From Streptomyces parvus (GTDB lineage Bacteria > Actinomycetota > Actinomycetes > Streptomycetales > Streptomycetaceae), in assembly GCF_032121415.1 (NCBI RefSeq), contig NZ_CP135079.1, forward strand, positions 7,068,001 through 7,132,000: a DNA stretch of 64,000 nt, in the 5' to 3' direction. The notes beneath the pieces were generated by a model. That model was not told where the DNA came from and did not search any database. It was given only the letters and a program-made list of their open reading frames with translations. Of the stretch, positions 26,602 to 35,161 are shown in pieces. The position numbers and the translations under genes are program-made. Within the stretch, counting starts at the first letter, position 1; each line of letters opens with the position of its first letter.

Positions 26602-26619
26602 GCCGGACGGCCGTCCGGC
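26602..26619 (-). terminator. Terminator after the sigma factor gene
   Basis: Perfect 18-nt palindrome (GCCGGACGG and its complement, no loop) 12 bp past the stop of the sigma-factor gene. Confidence 0.6.
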
Positions 26620-26630
26620 AACGGTCCCGA

Positions 26631-27572
26631 TCACCAGGCGTCGACAAGCGGAACACCCGGGTCGTGCCGCCGCCAGGCCTCGTCGAGGCGCGTGAGCCGG
26701 TGTGCGGCGGAGATGCCGTACAGGGCCGCGACTTTGCCGTCGCCGACGTCGAACGCCACGGCCCCCACGACCCGGTCCCCGACCACGGCGACGACGGCCG
26801 GGGAGCCGTTGACCCGCGCGACGTACATCGCCGCCGGGCCACCGGCCAGCCGGCGCTTCGCCGGGGTGGACGTGAACCCGGCCCGCACGAGGGAGGCGAC
26901 CCGCTCCGGCGTCCGGTACCGCAGCAGCCGCCTGGCCAGTCCCGCCCCGTCCGAGACCGCCGTCACGTCGTCGGTGAGCAGCGCCACCAGCCGGTCGGTG
27001 CGCCCTGAGGTGGCGGCGGCGAGGAACTCCTCGACCACCCGGCGCGCCGCCACGGGGTCGGCCGCGCCGCCGGTGCGGCGGCGTTCGTCGGCGAGCCGGG
27101 TCCGGGCCCGGTGGGCGTGCTGCTGGCTCGCCGCCTCCGTGATGTCGAGGATCGCGGCGATCTCGGCGTGGCTGTACGCGAAGGCCTCCCGCAGGACATA
27201 GACGGCCCGCTCGTTCGGCGAGAGGCGCTCGACGAGGGTCAGCACGGCCAAGGACACCGACTCCCGCTGCTCGAAGGTGTCGGCGGGGCCGAGCATCGGG
27301 TCGCCCTCGAGGAGCGGTTCGGGCAGCCAGGCGCCTGCCGTCCGCTCGTGACGTGCCTGCGCCGAGCGGAGCCGGTCGAGGCAGATGTTGGTGGCGACCT
27401 TCGTCAGCCACGCCTCCGGCACCTCGATCCGTTCGCGGTCCGCCGCCTGCCAGCGCAGGAAGGTGTCCTGCACGGCGTCCTCCGCGTCGGCCGCCGACCC
27501 GAGCAGACGGTACGCGAGCGAGGCCAGCCTGTCCCGGCCGGCCTCGAACGTCGCGAGGGTTGCGCTGTCCAT
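26631..27572 (-). CDS. ECF sigma factor, SigJ/ECF41-like
   Basis: 313 residues. Sigma2 region (YRLLGSAADAEDAVQDTFLRW, about 20-45) and sigma4 region (LSPNERAVYVLREAFAYSHAEIAAIL near 125) are followed by a SnoaL-like C-terminal domain (about 190-310). The linker has the WLPEP motif of ECF41. In that group the C-terminal domain replaces a separate anti-sigma factor and controls activity. The gene lies 10 bp after an oxidoreductase gene, the usual ECF41 partner type (carboxymuconolactone decarboxylase, oxidoreductase or epimerase). ATG at 27572. Confidence 0.9.
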   Translation of the reverse strand: MDSATLATFEAGRDRLASLAYRLLGSAADAEDAVQDTFLRWQAADRERIEVPEAWLTKVATNICLDRLRSAQARHERTAGAWLPEPLLEGDPMLGPADTFEQRESVSLAVLTLVERLSPNERAVYVLREAFAYSHAEIAAILDITEAASQQHAHRARTRLADERRRTGGAADPVAARRVVEEFLAAATSGRTDRLVALLTDDVTAVSDGAGLARRLLRYRTPERVASLVRAGFTSTPAKRRLAGGPAAMYVARVNGSPAVVAVVGDRVVGAVAFDVGDGKVAALYGISAAHRLTRLDEAWRRHDPGVPLVDAW

Positions 27573-27582
27573 GCGAAACACC

Positions 27583-28782
27583 CTAGGCGGCGACCCGCAC
27601 ACCGGCCCGGTCGGAGGCCGGGTCCAGCCGCCGCCTTCGCGTCGGCAGACCGAAGGTCGGGTGGGCGATACCCCACTCGGCCCCCTTGAGTATCCCGGAC
27701 TTGAGCCGCGCGGCCGTCCGGCCGCCCAGATACCAGGGCTTCGACCGGACGTCCCCGTCCACCATCTGGAAGATGGCGTCCCGGCGGCCGAGGCTGATGT
27801 GGTTGCCGACGTACTTCAGCCCGGAGGCCGGGACCTCATCGCCCGTCAGGCGCGCGATGATCGCTCCGGTCGCCCGCATATTGGTGATTCCGGCCGACGC
27901 GCAGGACATCGGCAGGGGCCGGCCGTTCTCCCCGAGCGCGTAGGCGCAGTCGCCGGCGGCGTAGACGTCCGGGTGCGAGACCGAGCGCATGGACCGGTCG
28001 ACGACGATCTGCCCGGTGGCGGCGGCCTCCAGGCCCGCGGCGGCCGCGATCGGGTGCACGGTGAAGCCGGCCGACCACACGGTCACCTCGGCCGGCAGGA
28101 CCGTACCGTCGGCGGTGATCGCTCCGGCCGGTTCGACGGCTGCGACGGCGGTGTGCTCGTGCACGGTGACGCCGAGCCGGTCGAATGCTTCCCGCAGATG
28201 ACGGCGGGCCTTGGGGGAGAGCCAGGCGCCCAGCTCACCACGGGCGGCGAGCGCGACCGAGAGACCGGGCCGCGACTCGGCCAGCTCGGTCGCGGTCTCG
28301 ATGCCGGTCAGCCCCTCGCCGACGACCAGGACGGACCCGCCCTCGCCGAGGCCGTCCAGGCGTTCGCGCAGACGCAGCGCCGAGCCCAGACCGGCCACGT
28401 CGAAGGCGTACTCCGCCACGCCGGGGACACCGTGGTGGGCGGCGGAGCTGCCGAGGGCGTAGAGCAGGGTGTCGTAGGACAGTTCCCCGGACCCGTCCTC
28501 GCCGGTCACGGCGACCGTCCTGCGCTCGGGGTCGAGACCGGTCACCCGGGCCAGGCGCAGCCGTACTCCGGTGCCCGCGAACACGTCGGCGAGCTTGTGG
28601 CGCGCGATGTCCTGCCCGGCCGCCACCTGGTGGAGCCGCATCCGCTCGACGAAGTCGGGTGCGGCGTTGACGACGGTGATCTCGGTGTCGGCGGGGGAGA
28701 GCCGACGCGCCAGATTCCCTGCGGCGAAGGCCCCGGCGTACCCGGCGCCGAGTACGACGATGCGGTGCTTCATGAGCGTCAT
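27583..28782 (-). CDS. NAD(P)/FAD-dependent oxidoreductase (NDH-2-like)
   Basis: 399 residues with two dinucleotide folds: FAD motif VVLGAGYAG near the N-terminus, NAD motif VVGEGLTGIE near residue 160, and the FAD-ribityl motif DVYAAGDCA near 290. It resembles type II NADH dehydrogenases and small quinone or disulfide-free reductases; there is no redox CxxC. Start: ATG at 28782 after AGGAG. The sigma-factor gene follows after 10 bp in the same operon, and a sigma-type promoter is visible upstream, so it is likely the target of its own partner. Confidence 0.9.
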   Translation of the reverse strand: MTLMKHRIVVLGAGYAGAFAAGNLARRLSPADTEITVVNAAPDFVERMRLHQVAAGQDIARHKLADVFAGTGVRLRLARVTGLDPERRTVAVTGEDGSGELSYDTLLYALGSSAAHHGVPGVAEYAFDVAGLGSALRLRERLDGLGEGGSVLVVGEGLTGIETATELAESRPGLSVALAARGELGAWLSPKARRHLREAFDRLGVTVHEHTAVAAVEPAGAITADGTVLPAEVTVWSAGFTVHPIAAAAGLEAAATGQIVVDRSMRSVSHPDVYAAGDCAYALGENGRPLPMSCASAGITNMRATGAIIARLTGDEVPASGLKYVGNHISLGRRDAIFQMVDGDVRSKPWYLGGRTAARLKSGILKGAEWGIAHPTFGLPTRRRRLDPASDRAGVRVAA

Positions 28783-28814
28783 GACGGGCTCCTGTCTCGT
28801 TCGCGTACCCCTTG

Positions 28815-28841
28815 AACGGGACAGCGCTGCGATTGCTGACA
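28815..28841 (-). promoter_or_regulatory. Candidate ECF41-type promoter
   Basis: Read on the minus strand: TGTCAGC at 28841-28835, a 16-nt spacer, then CGTT at 28818-28815. This is close to the ECF41 consensus TGTCACA-N16-CGTC. It is 33 nt from the oxidoreductase start. A perfect palindrome GTGACGCGCGTCAC lies just upstream at 28852-28865. Confidence 0.5.
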
Positions 28842-28926
28842 GGACACGGATGTGACGCGCGTCACCAGGCAGCGGCGGCGCGGGTCTGCCGATGTCTCCC
28901 GTGCCGTCCCGTGGCCGGGGACATGC

Positions 28927-30114
28927 TCAGCGAGCGGGCCCCCGCGCCGCGAACGGGTTCGGCACCGCCCCCGTCCAGCGCCGCAGCACCGAGCGGCCGG
29001 TCCGCAGCGTGGTCCCCCCGGAGTCGACCGTGCCGGCCTCGGCCACGTAGTAGCGGCCGTCGCCGAGCGAGACCAGACCGTACTGGCCGCCCGATTCGTA
29101 GCCGTGCACGCCGGAGGGCCCGTGGTGCAGCCCGCGCGGGAGGAGGGGGACGAGAGGGCCGGACTCGGGGCGCGGCTGCCCCTTCACCTCGCCCCGGCGG
29201 GCGGGTTTCGAGCCGTCCAGGACGTAGAGCGCGTAGTTGGGGAAGGCCGTCTTCCTGCCCCTGTACACCGCCATCAGCCAGTTGCCGCTGTCCCTGTCGT
29301 ACTCCAGATTCTGGACCCCGTAGGTGGTGTTGCCGGTGTAGGCGAAGAACTTGCCGTCGGGGGAGGCGGGGCCGCTGGTGTGCAGCGCGTCCTCGCTGAG
29401 CGGCCGCTCGTACGTCCGCCAGTCGCGTACGTCGTACTGGAGCAGCACCTGGTGGTCGTTGTCGGTGCGGGCGGTGTTGGAGTACACCCCGTACGCGACC
29501 GTGAGCCGCCCGCCGCCCCTGCCGTTCAGGTCGGGACCGAAAGCGAGCCCGTCGATCCCGCTGCAGCCGTAGCGGTGGTCGGGGGTGTTGCCGGTGTCGC
29601 CGTCGAAGACGCCGTCGCCGTTCATGTCGGCGGTGTAGTCCCGCACGACCTCACGGAGATGGACGGTGGAGAGCACATCGGTGGTCCGGGCGTCCATGTT
29701 CATCCGGGTGATCCGGGACCCGTCGAAGATCGCCACGTAGAAGGCCTGGGCCGTCTTGTACTCCAAGGAGCCGTAGACCCGGCCGTCCGCGCTGTTGACG
29801 TCCAGATCGCCCAGATGCCCGGTGAGGCCGGTGACCGAGCCGATCGGTCTGCCCGCCAGGTCGGTCTTGACCAGCAGATTGGTGAAGGAGAAGTACATGT
29901 GGCCCCGGCGGAGGTCGATGGCCGTGCCCTGGAGATGCCCGGACGCCCAGGCCCCGCCGTCCACGGAAGCGGGCAGGCGGAAGGAGGGGGGCGGTGACGA
30001 GGGCGGGGACGGCGTACGGGCATGGGCCGCGCCCCCGCCCGTCGCCAGGAGGGCCGACGCGACGACGGTGGACAGGAACAGGGTGGCGACGTGAGCGCGT
30101 GATCGGCTTGGCAT
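28927..30114 (-). CDS. Secreted protein of unknown function, last gene of the sugar operon
   Basis: 395 residues. A clear signal peptide ends around AAHA (near 30). The mature part is rich in short beta-type repeats (for example GTAIDLRRGHMYFSF, GHLGDLDVNSADGRVYG), suggesting a beta-propeller-like fold. It holds a calcium-loop-like DMNGDGVFDGDTG near residue 155. ATG at 30114 with GGAGGG, 4-nt spacing. It lies 59 bp after the ABC permease gene, on the same strand, so it is probably expressed with the importer; a role in external sugar or polymer recognition is inference. I know no firm family. Confidence 0.75.
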   Translation of the reverse strand: MPSRSRAHVATLFLSTVVASALLATGGGAAHARTPSPPSSPPPSFRLPASVDGGAWASGHLQGTAIDLRRGHMYFSFTNLLVKTDLAGRPIGSVTGLTGHLGDLDVNSADGRVYGSLEYKTAQAFYVAIFDGSRITRMNMDARTTDVLSTVHLREVVRDYTADMNGDGVFDGDTGNTPDHRYGCSGIDGLAFGPDLNGRGGGRLTVAYGVYSNTARTDNDHQVLLQYDVRDWRTYERPLSEDALHTSGPASPDGKFFAYTGNTTYGVQNLEYDRDSGNWLMAVYRGRKTAFPNYALYVLDGSKPARRGEVKGQPRPESGPLVPLLPRGLHHGPSGVHGYESGGQYGLVSLGDGRYYVAEAGTVDSGGTTLRTGRSVLRRWTGAVPNPFAARGPAR

Positions 30115-30173
30115 GGTTCCCTCCGAGATCGTGATCCTGGGGTGTGCGGGCCCTACCGGAGACGAACGGGGTC

Positions 30174-31430
30174 TCAGGCCCTGCCGTGGGAGACCCGCGA
30201 ACGCCGGGCGACCGCGTCCAGCGACACCGCCAGGAGCAGTACCCCGCCGGTGACCATGAAGCGGTAGGCGGAGTCGAGATTCAGCAGAGTGAGTCCGCTG
30301 GAGATCGACTGGATCACGAGGACGCCGAGCAGAGCGGCGAACGCGGTGCCCCGGCCGCCGAAGAGGCTGGTGCCGCCGATGACGGCCGCGGCGATGGCGT
30401 TGAGGTTGACGTCTCCGCCGCCGCTGCTCTGGTTGGCCGCCGCGAGGCGCGAGGCGGAGAGCATCCCGCCGACGCAGGCGAGCGTCGTGCACAGCACGAA
30501 CGCGGTGGTGAGGACGGCCCTGACATCGACGCCCGCACGCCGGGCGGCCTCCATGCTGCCGCCGACCGCGTACATCGACTTGCCGAACGACGTGCGGGAC
30601 AGGACGTAGTGCAGCACCAGCACCAGAGCCAGGAAGAACACGAACATCCAGCCCACCCCCCGGTCCCGGTTGAGATACCAGACCGCCGCTCCGAGACCGG
30701 CCAGCAGCGCCAGGCTCCGCCCGGCGAGCAGCCGCCGGGACGCGGCGGCGAGACCGGACCGACGGCGTTCCGCGGCGCGTGCGGCACCGGTCGCGTACAG
30801 GACCGCCGCACCCGCGACGACCAGCGTGTACGCCAGCCAGGGCGGCAGGAACTGGAGTTGGGCGAAGGCCACGAGACCCGAGTCGAAGGGCAGGTTGATC
30901 GAGCCCTTGGGCCCGAGGATCCACAGCTGGACACCGAGGAATCCGAGGAGGCCGCCGAGCGTGATGACGAAGCTCGGCACCCCGATCCGGTTGTGGACCT
31001 GGGCGTAGAACCAGCCGATCAGAGCCGCGAGGACCAGCGACGCGGTGACGGCGAGCCAGGCCGGCAGCCCCCGGTCCACGAAGAGGACCGCCAGGACAGC
31101 GGCGCCGAGTCCGCTGATCGAGCCGACCGACAGATCGATCTGGCCTACGAGGAGGACGCAGACGACTCCCAGGGCGATGATGCCGACCGGCACGCTTTCG
31201 AGGGCGAGGTTCGTGAGGTTCGCGCTCGAAAGGAAGATCGGGTTGAGGATCTGCATGACGACCCAGATCACGACGAGCCCGGCGAGGACGGGCAGGAGAC
31301 CGAGGTCGCCGCCGCGCAGCCGATCCGCCACCGCGCGTCGCCGGTCGCGGGCCCAGCCGGACCAGGTCGTCGGCTTGCCGGGCTCGGCGTGGGCGAGTTC
31401 CGGGCTCGTGACAGCGGCCGGCTCCGTCAT
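30174..31430 (-). CDS. Monosaccharide ABC transporter permease (CUT2, XylH/RbsC-like)
   Basis: 418 residues with about ten membrane helices. The family segments VLLVGQIDLSVGSISGLGAA near residue 90 and the late AAAVIGGTSLFGGRGT near 345 are the BPD_transp_2 signatures, typical of sugar importers of the xylose/ribose group. The ATG at 31430 overlaps the ATPase stop as ATGA, so translation is coupled. It works with the neighbouring ATPase and binding lipoprotein; only one permease gene is present, so it probably forms a homodimer. Confidence 0.92.
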   Translation of the reverse strand: MTEPAAVTSPELAHAEPGKPTTWSGWARDRRRAVADRLRGGDLGLLPVLAGLVVIWVVMQILNPIFLSSANLTNLALESVPVGIIALGVVCVLLVGQIDLSVGSISGLGAAVLAVLFVDRGLPAWLAVTASLVLAALIGWFYAQVHNRIGVPSFVITLGGLLGFLGVQLWILGPKGSINLPFDSGLVAFAQLQFLPPWLAYTLVVAGAAVLYATGAARAAERRRSGLAAASRRLLAGRSLALLAGLGAAVWYLNRDRGVGWMFVFFLALVLVLHYVLSRTSFGKSMYAVGGSMEAARRAGVDVRAVLTTAFVLCTTLACVGGMLSASRLAAANQSSGGGDVNLNAIAAAVIGGTSLFGGRGTAFAALLGVLVIQSISSGLTLLNLDSAYRFMVTGGVLLLAVSLDAVARRSRVSHGRA

Positions 31431-32374
31431 GATGCGTCCCCCTTGTGCGCCGCTTCCGTTCCGCTGTCCGCTGCTCGCTCGCTCACGGCTCGGCCGCCCA
31501 CGTCCCGATCGTCCCTGGCCCGGCTGCCCGCGTCTCGGCTGCCCGCGTCCGTACCCCGGACGGCCAGGTCGTCCCCGGCCCGCTCCCGTCCGGCGCGGCG
31601 GCTGACCACGTTGTCCGTGGCTCCGGTGATGGCGGCCACCAGGTCCGCCGCCGTCGCCCCGGCAGTGTCGAAGACGCCGTTGTTGCGGCCGAGCCGCAGG
31701 ACGGCCACGATGTCGGCGACGGCCCGCACATCGGCCATGTTGTGGCTGACCATGATGACGCCCAGGCCACGCTCCCTCAGCCGCTCGATCAGGTTGAGCA
31801 CCTCCGCCGTCTGCGCCACCCCCAGCGCGGCGGTCGGCTCGTCGAGGATGATCACCTTGGGGTCGCCCAGGAGGGTCCGCGCGATGGCCACCGTCTGCCG
31901 CTGCCCGCCGGACAGGGCCGCGACCGGGGCACGTACCGAGGGGATCTTCGCCGACAGCTCCCCGAGAAGAGCGCGGGAGCGGACCTCCATGGCCACCTCG
32001 TCCAGGCGGAGGCCGCGCAACTCCCGTCCGAGGAAGAGGTTTTCGACCACGTTCAGGTTTTCGCACAGGGCGAGATCCTGGAAGACGGTCGCGATGCCGA
32101 GCCGCTGCGCCGCGGCGGGGGAGGGGATGGAAACGGTCCCGTGGTCGAAACCGACGGTTCCGGCGTCCGGCTGGTGCACCCCGGAAAGAACTTTCACCAG
32201 GGTGGACTTCCCCGCGCCGTTGTCGCCCACCAGGGCGACGACCTGCCCCGCTGAGACGTCGAGGTCGACATCGGTGAGGGCGGCGACGGCGCCGAAGGAC
32301 TTGCTGACCCCACGGAGCGAGAGCAGCGGGCCTTCTGACGGCACGTGAGGGGAGGGCAAGGACTCAGCGGTCAT
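31427..32374 (-). CDS. Monosaccharide ABC transporter ATPase, single-domain (FrcA-like)
   Basis: 315 residues. One nucleotide-binding domain: Walker A GDNGAGKS near residue 50, signature LSGGQ near 155, Walker B VIILDEPTAALG and switch His in VSHNMAD. Most CUT2 ATPases (RbsA, XylG, MglA) are about 500 residues with two such domains; a single domain recalls FrcA. The last 55 residues are an Arg/Asp/Ser-rich tail with no known motif. ATG at 32374 with GGAAGG. The frame upstream runs into the binding-protein gene and is not coding. Confidence 0.9.
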   Translation of the reverse strand: MTAESLPSPHVPSEGPLLSLRGVSKSFGAVAALTDVDLDVSAGQVVALVGDNGAGKSTLVKVLSGVHQPDAGTVGFDHGTVSIPSPAAAQRLGIATVFQDLALCENLNVVENLFLGRELRGLRLDEVAMEVRSRALLGELSAKIPSVRAPVAALSGGQRQTVAIARTLLGDPKVIILDEPTAALGVAQTAEVLNLIERLRERGLGVIMVSHNMADVRAVADIVAVLRLGRNNGVFDTAGATAADLVAAITGATDNVVSRRAGRERAGDDLAVRGTDAGSRDAGSRARDDRDVGGRAVSERAADSGTEAAHKGDAS

Positions 32375-32436
32375 GACCGGCCTTCCGAGGCAGAAGGGCA
32401 GAAGGGCAGGCGGAGAGGGGGAGCAGGGCCGGCCGA

Positions 32437-33516
32437 CTACGTGATGCCCACCTCGGCGCAGGCGGCCGCGTACGTCGCCGTGCACACCTCGGCGGTCTCC
32501 AGCGGCTTCCCGTCGCCCACCAGAACCTCCGCGATGTTCTCGCGGGTGACCACGGTGGGGGTGAAGAGTTCCGAGGGGGTGTCGAAGAGCGTGGTCTCGC
32601 CCTTGGGCTTCTTCCCCTGGACGAAGGAGAACGCGGCGACGGCCGCCGCTTCCGCGACGGTCTTGATGGGCTTGGAGATGGTGTTGTACTGGTCGCCCTT
32701 GATGATCCGCTGGGCGGCGGCGAGTTCGGCGTCGTTGCCGGTCACCGGTGGCACGGGCGCTCCGGCCGCCTTGAACGCGGCGATGGAACCGCCGCCCGTG
32801 CCGTCGTTGGCGGCCACCACTCCGGCGATCTTTCCCGGGAACTTGGCTATCTGGCCGCTGACCCAGCTCTGCGCCTTCCCCGGCTCCCAGGCCGGGGTGT
32901 CGTACTCGGCGAGGAGCTTGAACCCGCTGGAGTCGACCGCGCTGTGGACGCCCTTCTTGATCAGGCCCGCCGCCGCGTCGGTCGGCGACCCGTTGACCTG
33001 GAGGAGGCCGCCCTCGGCCGAGGCGGACTTGAGGTGGTCCACCAGCGACGTGCCGATCATGGCGCCGATCTTCTCGTTGTCGAACGAGACGTAGTAGTCC
33101 GCCCTGACCGCCGGGATCGGCCGGTCGTACGCGATGACGGGGACCCCTCGCCCCTGTGCCGTGCGGACGGTGCTGGCCGCAGCGGCGGAGTCCACCGGGT
33201 CGATCACGATGACGTCGGCGCCCTGCGCGAGAGCGGAGTCGGCCTGCTGCTGTTGCTTCGCGGCGTCGCCGCCCGCGTTCTGGTAGAGCACCTCGCAACC
33301 GCCGCACAGATCCTTCACCTTGGCCTTGAAGAGCGGCGCGTCGTACAACTCGTAACGGGTGGAGGCGATATCGGGCATCAGGAACGCGATCTTCGCGTCC
33401 TTCGACGGCTTGCCCTGCGAGCTGTTGGGCGCTTTCGTCGAACAGGCGGCGGCGGAGACGATCACCGTCACCACCGACAGAGCCGCGGCAAACGATCTGA
33501 CAGAGCGTTGCTTCAC
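32437..33516 (-). CDS. Sugar-binding lipoprotein (XylF/RbsB-like)
   Basis: 359 residues. The lipobox SAAACS (Cys near 25) marks a lipoprotein. It is a periplasmic-binding-protein fold of the type I sugar group: KIAFLMPDIASTRYE first strand, VIVIDPVDSAAAA, GVPVIAYDRPI and the late GVVAANDGTGGGSIAAFK. It resembles xylose-binding XylF. ATG at 33516 follows GGGAGATTCC. An AT-rich leader (33517-33621) separates it from the kinase gene and contains a half-site of the DeoR-type palindrome, so the importer may have its own promoter. Confidence 0.92.
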   Translation of the reverse strand: MKQRSVRSFAAALSVVTVIVSAAACSTKAPNSSQGKPSKDAKIAFLMPDIASTRYELYDAPLFKAKVKDLCGGCEVLYQNAGGDAAKQQQQADSALAQGADVIVIDPVDSAAAASTVRTAQGRGVPVIAYDRPIPAVRADYYVSFDNEKIGAMIGTSLVDHLKSASAEGGLLQVNGSPTDAAAGLIKKGVHSAVDSSGFKLLAEYDTPAWEPGKAQSWVSGQIAKFPGKIAGVVAANDGTGGGSIAAFKAAGAPVPPVTGNDAELAAAQRIIKGDQYNTISKPIKTVAEAAAVAAFSFVQGKKPKGETTLFDTPSELFTPTVVTRENIAEVLVGDGKPLETAEVCTATYAAACAEVGIT

Positions 33517-33621
33517 TGGAATCTCCCGGTCTTCAGGCGGAGAGCCTCCTTCGCGTCAAATGAACATCGTGTGTGTTATGAGTGTCAATGGTCATGTCAT
33601 AATTAACAGGCGGGCGGGGAA

Positions 33622-35103
33622 TCAGCGGGGCCCGGGGCGTCCGACCGGCCGCGTGTGAGCTCCCCACACGGTTCGGGCGGTCGCCAACTCCGCCCGATAG
33701 CGCCCGTATCCGTCCTCGTACAGCGCCCGTACGTCCTCGCGCGGATCGACCACCTGATGGCGTCCCGGCGGCGCCGCGTACCCGGGGGACAGCGAGGCCC
33801 TGGCGACGGACACCACACCGAGCGCGCCGACCTGCTCCTCCAGCGGGATGCGGACGGGCCGGCCGAGGACGTCGGCGATCAGCCGGGCCCACGTCAGCGA
33901 CCGCGTGCCGCCCCCGCACAGGGCGAGTGTGCCGCTCAGCCCCGCCGTGTCCAGGCAGTGCCGGGCCGCGTAACCGATGGCCTCGCAGACGGCCCGGACG
34001 GCGTCCGCCCGGCCGGTCGCCAGGCTGAGCCCGTCGAGTCTGCCCTGCGCCGACGGCTCGACGAAGGGGGCCCGTTCGCCCGCTTCGGACAGGAAGGGGA
34101 AGGCCCGGACACCCCGGGCGCCGGGCGGGCTGTCGGCGAGCAGGGCGTCCACATCGGCCGTGGTCGCGCCGACGAGGGCGAGCACCCACTCCAGCGCCGC
34201 CGTCCCCACCATCGCGGGCATGGCACGCAGCCACCGGTCGGGAGCCGGTGTGCACAGCCACATGCCGGCGGGCTCGGCGAGCGGATCGATCTCGACCCGG
34301 TCGGTCAGCACCTGGCTCGCCAGGGTCGTGCCGAGGATGAGGACCCCGTCCCCCACCTCGCGCACCCCGCTGCCGATCGCACAGGCCGGCAGGTCGTAGG
34401 GCCCCGCCACGACCGGCAGCCCCTCGGGCAGCCCCAGGAGCCCGGCGCCGTGACCGTGGAGTGCGAGCACCGCGCCCGGGGCGGCGGGAGTGGGCAGCAG
34501 CCCCGCAAGCTCCGCGACGCCGCACGCCGCCAGCGCCTCGGGCGCGTAACGCCGGGTACGGGGATCGAGGAACGGCAGCGTCGCGTCGGAGGCGTCGAGG
34601 CACACCCGGCCGGTGAGGCGCTGGGCGACCGCGTCGACGCAGTAACCGGCGACGGCGGCCCCCTCCACAGAGTGGGGCTCGTGTTCCTGGAGCCAGTGCA
34701 GCAGCGGGCCGTGGCACCCCGGGAACATCCCCGAGCCGGTGTGCCCGTAAGCCGTGCTGATCGTGCCGTCCGCCAGCCAGCGGGTCACCAGATCCGATGC
34801 CCGCGCGTCCATCCAGGAGATGGCGGGCCGCACCGGGCGTCCGGCGGAGTCCCGCAGCCACAACCCGTCCCCCTGCCCGGTGAGCGCCACCGCGTCCGGC
34901 AGCCGGCCGAGCTGCGCGGCGACCTCCCGTACGACAGCGCCGACACCGGACACGACATCGTCGAGATCCTGCTCGACGCGACCGCCCGGCAGCATCTCCA
35001 GATGCGAGCGCCGACTCGCGCAGGCCAGGGCAGCGCCGCCCTCGTCGAACGCCACCGCCTTGGTGACCGACGTTCCGATGTCCACGCCGATGATGGTCCT
35101 CAA
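33622..35103 (-). CDS. FGGY-family carbohydrate kinase (xylulokinase-like)
   Basis: 493 residues. It has the N-terminal phosphate loop GVDIGTSVTKAVAFD, the substrate-loop SWMDARASD near residue 95, the catalytic Asp in GPYDLPACAIGSG near 245 and the C-terminal ATP motif LCGGGTRSLTWARLIAD. The family phosphorylates pentuloses, polyols and related sugars; the exact substrate is not decided. The start is taken as TTG at 35103, because AGGAGGT lies 7 nt before it; this also fits the conserved N-terminus. It lies 58 bp after the dehydrogenase gene, in the leftward operon. Confidence 0.9.
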   Translation of the reverse strand: MRTIIGVDIGTSVTKAVAFDEGGAALACASRRSHLEMLPGGRVEQDLDDVVSGVGAVVREVAAQLGRLPDAVALTGQGDGLWLRDSAGRPVRPAISWMDARASDLVTRWLADGTISTAYGHTGSGMFPGCHGPLLHWLQEHEPHSVEGAAVAGYCVDAVAQRLTGRVCLDASDATLPFLDPRTRRYAPEALAACGVAELAGLLPTPAAPGAVLALHGHGAGLLGLPEGLPVVAGPYDLPACAIGSGVREVGDGVLILGTTLASQVLTDRVEIDPLAEPAGMWLCTPAPDRWLRAMPAMVGTAALEWVLALVGATTADVDALLADSPPGARGVRAFPFLSEAGERAPFVEPSAQGRLDGLSLATGRADAVRAVCEAIGYAARHCLDTAGLSGTLALCGGGTRSLTWARLIADVLGRPVRIPLEEQVGALGVVSVARASLSPGYAAPPGRHQVVDPREDVRALYEDGYGRYRAELATARTVWGAHTRPVGRPGPR

Positions 35104-35161
35104 CCCTGCCACCTCCTGTGCGAGCCGATGGATTCCGGGGCGCCGGCGGCGAGGACGGCCG

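Noticed and set aside
26500..28800. Oxidoreductase as the classical COE partner giving a firm ECF41 assignment
   Set aside because: The layout fits ECF41, but the protein is an NDH-2-like flavoprotein rather than a clear COE member, so only 'ECF41-like' is claimed.
31427..33307. A 626-codon frame joining the ATPase to upstream sequence
   Set aside because: The upstream part is an out-of-frame reading of the sugar-binding protein. A proper ATG with a ribosome-binding site at 32374 starts the ATPase.
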